Shown piece after piece: positions 57,360-64,000 of a DNA stretch of 64,000 bases. How positions within the stretch are numbered: the stretch's first letter is position 1; each line of letters begins with the position of its first letter. Under the pieces are notes generated by a model. The model was not told the origin of the DNA, searched no databases, and worked only from the letters and a program-made list of their open reading frames with translations. Origin of the DNA: a bacterium (GTDB lineage: Bacteria > Bacillota > Clostridia > Lachnospirales > Lachnospiraceae); NCBI GenBank assembly GCA_023664305.1, contig JAMPFT010000003.1:1-64000 (forward strand), written 5' to 3'. Made by a program: the position numbers and the translations under genes.

Positions 57360-58069
57360 TCACTCGATTTTCTGTTTTTTATGTATAATATCAAGGAAAC
57401 CACCGCCATAGATGCCATCAACAGTGCAGAAAGCCAAAAAGCAGGTGAATCAGGCTCCCGAATACTTGAACCAAGGATTGTGGCCAATACTACTCCTAAA
57501 ATCGTCCCCAAGATACCCCCCATCAAATAATATGGAAACGGAATCTTCATTGCACCAAGATACAAACTTACTGCATCTCCCGGCAAAAAACAGAATGTGC
57601 GCAGCAAGAAAGAAATAAAAAAAGGATTCTGTCCCTGCCTTGAATAAGCTTTCTGTAGTTTTGGATATTTTTTTAGCAGGCTATCAACCATGCCGGAACC
57701 CGAAAAACGTCCCACCCAATATGGAATTGTAATGGTTATCGCTCTTCCCAGGAAATTGACAAGCAATGCAATCGGTGTTCGGAAAAGATGTCCCGTTGCT
57801 ATCTGAAGCACGGCAATAGGGAAGACGAAAGAAATGCTTTTCAAGGCATATAACAACAAGATAACAAAAGCTGCCGCTAACGGATCCTCCGGCGTGTAAT
57901 CTAAAACTGACTGAACAGTTATCTCTTTGCCTGATACAAGGATCAGAATAATAAATATAACACAGACTATAAAAGGAAGACATTTCAAAAATATCTGTAT
58001 TCTCTTATGTTTTGACGGTTTCATATCAATCTGATTCTCCAATCTAAGATCGGCCTTCATCGGAAACAA
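57356..58069 (-). CDS. TVP38/TMEM64-family membrane protein
   Basis: This 237-residue protein of the VTT (DedA-like) family has five or six membrane helices and the motif GRAITITIPYWVGRF then FLLRTFCFLPGDAVSLYLGA. Such proteins are linked to lipid scrambling and envelope upkeep, which fits its partner cls downstream. It ends with ATGA coupling to cls. Confidence 0.9.
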   Translation of the reverse strand: MFPMKADLRLENQIDMKPSKHKRIQIFLKCLPFIVCVIFIILILVSGKEITVQSVLDYTPEDPLAAAFVILLLYALKSISFVFPIAVLQIATGHLFRTPIALLVNFLGRAITITIPYWVGRFSGSGMVDSLLKKYPKLQKAYSRQGQNPFFISFLLRTFCFLPGDAVSLYLGAMKIPFPYYLMGGILGTILGVVLATILGSSIREPDSPAFWLSALLMASMAVVSLILYIKNRKSSE

Positions 58070-58074
58070 TGCCC

Positions 58075-58941
58075 CTATAACGAGGTGATTTTTGCACTTA
58101 TGCCCATTCCAAAGGCATTTGGCCCCACATGACTGCTTATACTACATGTAAACGGATCATAAACCAACTCATTATCAGGAAACATTTTCTGTGCCCGTTC
58201 CTGCCAGCCTGCCAAATCTGCATCATCCAAAAAGCTTGCTGTAATGCCAATCCTAACATCATATCCCTGTCCTTTAAGCAACCCTGCTTTTTCCTGAACA
58301 GCTTTCAGCAGCTTTTTCTCACAGCACTTTTGTCCTCTTACCTTTTCGTAAATATCAATCCTGCCCCTGCCAATGACCAGCAATGGCCGGATGCCCAGCA
58401 CAGAAGCCACAGCAGCAGCGGCAGGAGTAATTCGCCCTCCCTGCTTCAGATAATCCAAATCATCCACTGCCACAAAACAAACGGAATTGGATGCATTCTT
58501 TTCCAATTGCTTCTTTATTCCTGCAGCATCAACCCCCTGCCCGGCCAGCCACAATGCATCTAATACGGCATGGCGCTGGGTGACGGAAATCCTTCTGGCA
58601 TCCGCCACATGGACTTTCCCGGAAAATTCTTCTGCCGTCTGGCAGGCTGTAAATACAGCACCGGACAGCCCGCCCGACATGGGGATATACACCAATTCAT
58701 CATATCCTTTTGCCAATACCCTTTCCCACATTATCATTAAATCCGCAGGAGACGGTTGCGAGGTATGAATCTCTTCATGATTCCTGAGACGTTCAAGGAA
58801 TGTCTTATGGCTCAAATCGATTCCCTCATAATAAAAAGTATTTTCAATACATATGGGCATTGGCACAATAAATAAGTTTAATTTCTCAGCTTCATCCCTG
58901 AGGATGCCGCAGTTACTGTCAGTTACAATCGCCGTTTTCAT
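58075..58941 (-). CDS. DegV-family fatty-acid-binding protein
   Basis: This 288-residue protein begins TAIVTDSNCG and holds MSGGLSGAV, where Ser residues bind a fatty acid, and the DDLDYLKQGGRI motif. DegV proteins pass fatty acids to the FakA kinase or to lipid synthesis. It lies five bases upstream of the VTT gene and is probably in one lipid-related operon with it and cls. Confidence 0.92.
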   Translation of the reverse strand: MKTAIVTDSNCGILRDEAEKLNLFIVPMPICIENTFYYEGIDLSHKTFLERLRNHEEIHTSQPSPADLMIMWERVLAKGYDELVYIPMSGGLSGAVFTACQTAEEFSGKVHVADARRISVTQRHAVLDALWLAGQGVDAAGIKKQLEKNASNSVCFVAVDDLDYLKQGGRITPAAAAVASVLGIRPLLVIGRGRIDIYEKVRGQKCCEKKLLKAVQEKAGLLKGQGYDVRIGITASFLDDADLAGWQERAQKMFPDNELVYDPFTCSISSHVGPNAFGMGISAKITSL

Positions 58942-59067
58942 GGATTATCCTCTCTCCGAAAAAATAAAATGGCAAATCACAGCTTCCCATAATCCACCCT
59001 TATGCCGGGAAAGCGGCGCAGCAGTTCCCGCACCGCCTTCCCCGATATCTTCCTGGCCTCTTTTTCG

Positions 59068-60420
59068 TCATTCCTTGTCCGTATTTCTGGAACTCTTCGC
59101 CCAAAGTTCGTCCGCAACAGGTTTCCAGTGCCGTGCATACCGATCGCACTTCGCACAGAGATGTTCCGCACTTTCTGGTGACTGCAAATCCGTGGAATGC
59201 GCTCCCGTACAGGCTACCATTTCGCGGAGCTGCTCCGGATTCTCCAGCATCGGGCACGGCTGCATCATATTTTTGTTGAAAGGCTGCCTGTCATGGTATG
59301 CCATCATCATGGGAGAACGCAGAGCCTCCAAAAGCGTCTTTTCCCGAATGTTGGAATCCGAATAATGTACAAACACACAAGGATCAATATCTCCGTTTGC
59401 ATTGATATGGAGATATCTGCGCCCGCCTGCAATGCAGCCGCCCACATATTCCGCATCATTCTGGAAATCCATGGCGAACAGAGGTTTCTCTGCACGATAA
59501 CGGCGTATTCTCTCATATGTGCCCCTGCGCTGTTCCGGAGTAGGCATCAGCTGAGGCGCAGCATCATTTCCTACAGGCATATAGTGGAAATACCAGATGA
59601 AATATGCCCCCATCTCAATCAGCTGGTCAAAATATTCTTCGGAAGTAATCGATTCATAATTTGCACTGGTATAGCAGGAAGATATGCCATATATCAGCTT
59701 TTTATCCCGAAGAAGATTCATTGCCTTCAGTACCTTCCGGTAGACGCCGTCCCCACGTCTTCCATCTGTTGCGTCTTCAAAGCCTTCCAGGGAAATGGAG
59801 GGAACAAAATTTCCTACCCGGAGCATATCATCAGCAAATGCCTCATCAATCAGCGTCGCATTGGTAAAGCACAGAAACACGCAGTCGGAATGCGCTTCGC
59901 ATAGCCGGATCAGATCCTTTTTACGCACCAGAGGCTCCCCGCCTGTATAGATGTATAAATACACTCCCAGTTCCTTGCCCTGGCGGATGATATCGTCAAT
60001 TTCCTCATAAGACAGATTTAATTTGTTCCCGTATTCCGCTGCCCAGCAGCCGGTACAATGCAGGTTGCACGCAGAGGTAGGATCCAGCAAAATGGCCCAC
60101 GGAATATTGCAGTTATATTTTTTCCGGAATTCCTCTTCCTTCGGCCATCCAACCAGGCCGGCGTTAATGAAGAAGTTTACTGCCAGGGTTTTTGTGACAT
60201 TCGGATCCACATCTGTGAAAAGTCTCCTTACATAAGGGTAATAAGGATGATCCGGGTTGGTAATGATTTCACGGATGGTTCTTCTCTGGGAGACAAACTC
60301 CCCATCTGCGAACTTATCAGCCCAATCCATAATCCTGAGCATATTCTTTTCCGGATCCTTGTAAATATAGCGGAACGCCTGTTCCAGACCAAATTTTTTT
60401 AATGTAGTAGATGCATTCAT
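59068..60420 (-). CDS. radical SAM/SPASM protein
   Basis: The product has 450 residues. CNLHCTGC (Cys118, Cys122, Cys125) binds the 4Fe-4S cluster, TGGEPL follows for SAM binding, and a C-terminal SPASM-like region carries further cysteines (DPCVF, MQPCPM, HLCAKCDRY). Substrate unknown. An N-terminal 80-residue helical part is typical of a clostridial subgroup. It stands alone, with about 125 bases to the DegV gene. Confidence 0.88.
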   Translation of the reverse strand: MNASTTLKKFGLEQAFRYIYKDPEKNMLRIMDWADKFADGEFVSQRRTIREIITNPDHPYYPYVRRLFTDVDPNVTKTLAVNFFINAGLVGWPKEEEFRKKYNCNIPWAILLDPTSACNLHCTGCWAAEYGNKLNLSYEEIDDIIRQGKELGVYLYIYTGGEPLVRKKDLIRLCEAHSDCVFLCFTNATLIDEAFADDMLRVGNFVPSISLEGFEDATDGRRGDGVYRKVLKAMNLLRDKKLIYGISSCYTSANYESITSEEYFDQLIEMGAYFIWYFHYMPVGNDAAPQLMPTPEQRRGTYERIRRYRAEKPLFAMDFQNDAEYVGGCIAGGRRYLHINANGDIDPCVFVHYSDSNIREKTLLEALRSPMMMAYHDRQPFNKNMMQPCPMLENPEQLREMVACTGAHSTDLQSPESAEHLCAKCDRYARHWKPVADELWAKSSRNTDKE

Positions 60421-60482
60421 CGTATTATCCTCCTTTGTGTATAAAAACTTCTTTTCTATCCTGACCTGTTCTATGTTAAAAC

Positions 60483-62792
60483 CTACTCCTCCGCCTCAAT
60501 GGAATCCGTGCGGTAGATGAACTTCACCTGTCCCTCCATCCCATCAGGAAGGCCTGAGAAGGACTGATAGTTCTTCGATACATCCGCAGTGGCCCTGAGC
60601 CTTTCCACCAGGCCGTCCAGATTGCCGTCCACGGCATCCACCAGCTTCTGGATTCCCTCTTCGTCAAACTCGCAAAGCCCATCGAAGAGCCTGAGGGCTC
60701 CGTCCCGAAGCTGCGTAATGCCATCCGTAAGAGCAGGCGCCGCATCTTTCATGGCCTGAATCCCATCGCACAGTTCAGCAGACCCGCCGTAAAGCTTCCC
60801 TGCCCCGCTGCGCAGCTCGTCTGTGCCGCTCTTTAACTCTCCTGCGCCGCCTGCCGCCTGTGCCACGCCCGCGGTGTAGGTCTGGAGACCCAGGTAGAAT
60901 GCGTTATAGCTGTCCAGAGATGCTTTTAACGCGATAACGGATTTTGCCCCTTCCGATGCGGCGGCCAGCTGTCCCTGCACTGTTTCTCCATTCATATTCT
61001 CTGAAATCAGCTTTTGGATTTGGGCTTCCGTATTAGAGGCAATGATTCCTTTTATTTCTTCGCCCTCCATCTGCTGGTTTGTATTTGCTTCTATGACTGC
61101 CTGCACATCAGCACTTGCCATCTGCGCATCCACGGTATCGGCAATTTTCTTCTGTACGGCATCAGAGGCCATCTGGCTGTTTGCGGCACTTTCCACTGCC
61201 GCCTGCGTCTGTTCGTCTATCAATCCGCCTGACAGTGCTGCATCGTATTCCTCCTTTGTCATACCCATGGCCTGCAGAACAGCCGCCATTACCTCTGCTT
61301 CGGCTCCTGCTCTTACCTGCTCCACAACCTGTTCCCTGACCGCAGAAGCAACCTCCGCAGCTACATTTTCCCGTACAGTCGCAGTCACTGCAGCCTCAAT
61401 TTCTCCCCTTCTTGCTTCCACTGCGGCAGAAACCTGCCCGTAAGCCTCCTGGTAAATAGCGTCACCATCCAGGGATGCAATGACGCCGTTCAATACATCC
61501 GCATAATTCTCAATCGACATGGAAGGCACATCCAATCCGGCTGCTGCCAGTTGGACCCCGGCCGTTGCCAGCAAAGTATCAAATACCTGCCTTGCGCCGT
61601 TGATTAGCTCGCCGCTCTTGGAATTTAATGTATTCAGACCCGATTGGAGCCTTACTGCCCCATCCTGAAGCTTTGCCGCCCCATCGTCCAGAGTACCTAT
61701 GCCGGCCCGGAGCTGGGATGCTCCGTCCGTAAGCTTGTCGATACCGCTTATCAGATCCCCCGACTTCTCCAACAGGGTACACAGACCGTCATACAGTTCC
61801 GAAGAGCCGTCCTTCAGCTGTTCCATGGCATCCGTCAGTTCTCCCAATGCACCATCCAGCTCCCCTGTTATATCCCTGTCTTCCAAATCTGTCTTATTGA
61901 ACAGCGCATTCGTGGCAACGGTAGCTGTCGTACCCAGCTCAAACCCCCTGACATCGGCAGTTATCTCAAAATAATCCGGAATATCCAGTTTATCCGGGGC
62001 GATATCCAGATTGCTCTGCAGCCCCGGCAATGCAAGACCCACTACCGCCGTACGCCCGCCATCGTTCATCATTCTGCCTCCGGATATTTCTACATTGGTG
62101 AACACTTCATTATCCAACAGCACCCCTGTCATCACGACAAAAGGCACATAGACCCTGGTCCGGACGCCGTCTATCTCAACATATTCATACTGTTCGTTCG
62201 TATAATCGAAACGAATCGTCACCTTGCCGCTCTTCCCGGCCAATTCCTCCGGAGAAATTTCCTTCCCGTCCAGCTTATAGGTGATGGATATGCCAATGGG
62301 CAAATCCTTTTCTATACTGCCCTGGTAATAGATATCCTTTCCTTTTGCATCCCATATCTTCGCATTGTCTGCCTCTGAGGTAAATCCTTCCTCCCCATTT
62401 ACATTCTCCACATCGACCAATTCCGAAACATCCCTCAGCTTATCGGCCCCCTCACCATTCTTCAGCCAGTCGCTGACGATAATCTTCTTAGTATCCCCTC
62501 TGGCATCTGCCAGCACATAGACCGTTTCCTCCTTTGCCGGTTTCCCGTCACGGACTGCCGTTTTGGGAGCTGCGGCGTCATCCTTTTCATCCGCATCCGT
62601 GCCGGAAGCCCGGTCTGCCGTGCCCTGCGCCGCCCCGTTATCTGCAGCAAAGGCATCCATGGCGGCCCCTGTCCCTCCCAGTGCCAGTGCGGCACACAAT
62701 GCCGCTGCGGTAAGCCTTACCGCCTTTTTCTTCCCCATTGCCCTGTTCTTATTCATGCTTTTCATCATTTCCTGAATCATCTTATTTTTCAT
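60483..62792 (-). CDS. secreted heptad-repeat protein partnered with an MMPL transporter
   Basis: The product has 769 residues. A signal peptide (VRLTAAALCAALALGGTGAAMDAFA) is followed by an acidic linker and a beta region. From about 330 there are repeats of the type x-x-x-Leu-x-x-Gly (LTDGASQLRAGIGTLDDGAA), with long coiled coils in the middle (EARRGEIEAAVTATVREN). Such proteins (YhgE-like) act with RND/MMPL transporters. It overlaps the transporter by four bases. Confidence 0.83.
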   Translation of the reverse strand: MKNKMIQEMMKSMNKNRAMGKKKAVRLTAAALCAALALGGTGAAMDAFAADNGAAQGTADRASGTDADEKDDAAAPKTAVRDGKPAKEETVYVLADARGDTKKIIVSDWLKNGEGADKLRDVSELVDVENVNGEEGFTSEADNAKIWDAKGKDIYYQGSIEKDLPIGISITYKLDGKEISPEELAGKSGKVTIRFDYTNEQYEYVEIDGVRTRVYVPFVVMTGVLLDNEVFTNVEISGGRMMNDGGRTAVVGLALPGLQSNLDIAPDKLDIPDYFEITADVRGFELGTTATVATNALFNKTDLEDRDITGELDGALGELTDAMEQLKDGSSELYDGLCTLLEKSGDLISGIDKLTDGASQLRAGIGTLDDGAAKLQDGAVRLQSGLNTLNSKSGELINGARQVFDTLLATAGVQLAAAGLDVPSMSIENYADVLNGVIASLDGDAIYQEAYGQVSAAVEARRGEIEAAVTATVRENVAAEVASAVREQVVEQVRAGAEAEVMAAVLQAMGMTKEEYDAALSGGLIDEQTQAAVESAANSQMASDAVQKKIADTVDAQMASADVQAVIEANTNQQMEGEEIKGIIASNTEAQIQKLISENMNGETVQGQLAAASEGAKSVIALKASLDSYNAFYLGLQTYTAGVAQAAGGAGELKSGTDELRSGAGKLYGGSAELCDGIQAMKDAAPALTDGITQLRDGALRLFDGLCEFDEEGIQKLVDAVDGNLDGLVERLRATADVSKNYQSFSGLPDGMEGQVKFIYRTDSIEAEE

Positions 62793-64000
62793 CCTACTGT
62801 AACCTCCATCAATTTCTTTTTTGTTATCTCTTTCTTCCTCATTCCGACCGTTGTCACGCAGACCAGCCTGTCACACAGCAGGAGCAGCGCCGGCAGAATC
62901 ACCATGACAGAAATCATGCTCACCACAGCACCCCTTGCCATCAGCATGCACATGGAACGAATGATATCGATATTGGAGTAGAGCGCCACACCAAAGGTTG
63001 CCGCGAAAAGCCCCATTCCAGATACAATAATGGAAGGAATCGAAGCAGCTAAGGCAATCCCTACGGCTTTTTTCTTATCCTTGCCGCCCATGCGCTCCTC
63101 CTTATACCTGGTGGTCATCAGGATGGCATAGTCCACAGTTGCCCCCAACTGAATCGTGCTGATACAGATAGGTGCGATAAACGGCAGGCTCTGTCCCAGA
63201 TAGTGGGGCAGCCCCAGGTTGATGAATATCGCCAGTTCAATCACCGATATCAGGATAAACGGCAGGGATATGCTCTTCTCCACCAGGGCAATAATGACAA
63301 AAATGGCAAGGATGGATACCGCGTTGACTACCTTGAAATCATGATCCGTAGTCTCTATCATATCTTTCATGCAGGGCGCCTCCCCGATAAGCATGCCGCC
63401 CTTGTCATATTTCTTCAAAATATCGTTCAGCTCATTGATCTGGGCGTTCACATCATCGCTGGCCACCTTGTATTCTGAGTTGACGAGCATTAGCTCCCAT
63501 TTTCCGCTCTTCAAAATCTCCCTGACGGACTCAGGCAGGATGTCCTCCGGCACCCTTGACCCGACGACGGATTCCAGCCCCAGCACATATTTCACGCCGT
63601 CCACCTGCTCCATTTCCCTTATCATGCTTCGGACATCCTTCGGGGAGACTTCTGTATCCAGCAGCAGCATATGTGTAGATGCAATATTGAATTCCTCCTG
63701 TAGCTTGGAATTGGCTATAACGTATTCCATATCCTTTGGCAGGCATTCCCCCATGTCGTAATATACTTCGCTGTTAGTTCTGCTGTACCCATAGTATGCA
63801 GGGAATAGCAGCGCCACAAAAAGGATGAGGAACACCGGAAATACTTTCACAATTCCCCGGGAGACTTTTCCCATGTCGGGTATCAAGGATCTGTGCTTCG
63901 TCCTCTGAAGGGGCTTATCCAGCACCAGTATCAGGGCGGGCAGTACCGTGACGCAGCCAGCGACTCCCAGCAGCACTCCCTTCGCCATGACAATCCCCAG
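62789..64000 (-). CDS. MMPL/RND-family transporter, cut by the window edge
   Basis: The visible C-terminal part is about 400 residues and has at least six membrane helices (VFPVFLILFVALLFPAYYGY, AVSILAIFVIIAL and others) and a large exported loop (about 60-220). It belongs to the MMPL lipid/hydrophobic-substrate exporters. The reading frame stays open to the right edge of the window, so the true start lies beyond it. Confidence 0.85.
   Translation of the reverse strand: MGIVMAKGVLLGVAGCVTVLPALILVLDKPLQRTKHRSLIPDMGKVSRGIVKVFPVFLILFVALLFPAYYGYSRTNSEVYYDMGECLPKDMEYVIANSKLQEEFNIASTHMLLLDTEVSPKDVRSMIREMEQVDGVKYVLGLESVVGSRVPEDILPESVREILKSGKWELMLVNSEYKVASDDVNAQINELNDILKKYDKGGMLIGEAPCMKDMIETTDHDFKVVNAVSILAIFVIIALVEKSISLPFILISVIELAIFINLGLPHYLGQSLPFIAPICISTIQLGATVDYAILMTTRYKEERMGGKDKKKAVGIALAASIPSIIVSGMGLFAATFGVALYSNIDIIRSMCMLMARGAVVSMISVMVILPALLLLCDRLVCVTTVGMRKKEITKKKLMEVTVG

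Noticed and set aside
58977..59171. Extra gene or frameshifted end downstream of the radical SAM gene
   Set aside because: The frame has no good start or ribosome site and overlaps the intact radical SAM end; a frameshift cannot be shown without homologues.

Overview
The window looks like the genome of a low- to mid-GC Clostridia, most likely a gut Lachnospiraceae. That is inferred from gene content: a DegV, VTT and cardiolipin synthase block, a SPASM-type radical SAM protein, an MMPL transporter paired with a heptad-repeat secreted protein, and AGGAGG ribosome sites. No rRNA or marker gene is present to prove it. About 55 kb on the left (roughly 1-55,200) is one large integrative and conjugative element (ICE). 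The last 9 kb (55,279-64,000, all on the minus strand) looks like ordinary chromosome. Neither a relaxase nor a site-specific integrase is visible, so the element continues past the left edge or is mobilised from elsewhere.

Layout. An IS21-family element (87-2705, CAAAA target duplication) interrupts a small gene, and both halves can be rejoined exactly. A mating-pore operon follows (3504-16174): VirB2-like, a VirB6-like protein split into two genes, an NlpC/P60 wall hydrolase, PrgI-VirB4, a RusA-like protein, VirD4 with a CTG start, and an S1-domain protein. Next comes a low-GC, oppositely oriented cargo block (16235-18582) with a large HEPN-domain protein. The second operon (18904-29435) is a complete Tad-type pilus: two TadE-like pseudopilins, a large secreted protein, prepilin peptidase, CpaB, TadZ, TadA, TadB, TadC and a Flp-like pilin. 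Both operons begin behind nearly identical promoters with leader hairpins, which suggests shared control.

Region 29.6-50 kb carries regulators (two sigma-like factors, SpoVT/AbrB, XRE), SSB, a MoxR ATPase with a partner joining an HExxH motif to a VWA domain, an accessory NAD-dependent DNA ligase, and a run of ICE genes of unknown function. Scattered in it are defence-like cargo genes: a small HEPN protein, a type III toxin-antitoxin system whose antitoxin RNA repeats, promoter and terminator can be read directly, and an Rpn nuclease with an in-frame internal start plus a small look-alike gene behind it. A six-tRNA array (51317-52147), a serine resolvase with a likely res site, and a Tn916-like regulatory end (sigma factor and helix-turn-helix genes divergent from an XRE repressor) close the element.

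How it works together: the T4SS builds the mating channel, VirD4 and VirB4 power DNA transfer, and the Tad pilus probably makes cell contact. SSB, ligase and the RusA-like protein may process incoming DNA. The defence genes and tRNA array probably help the element persist and compete with phages. The least described items are the paired promoters, a multi-helix RNA at 28469-28679, the Rpn nested arrangement and the uncharacterised 41-48 kb block.
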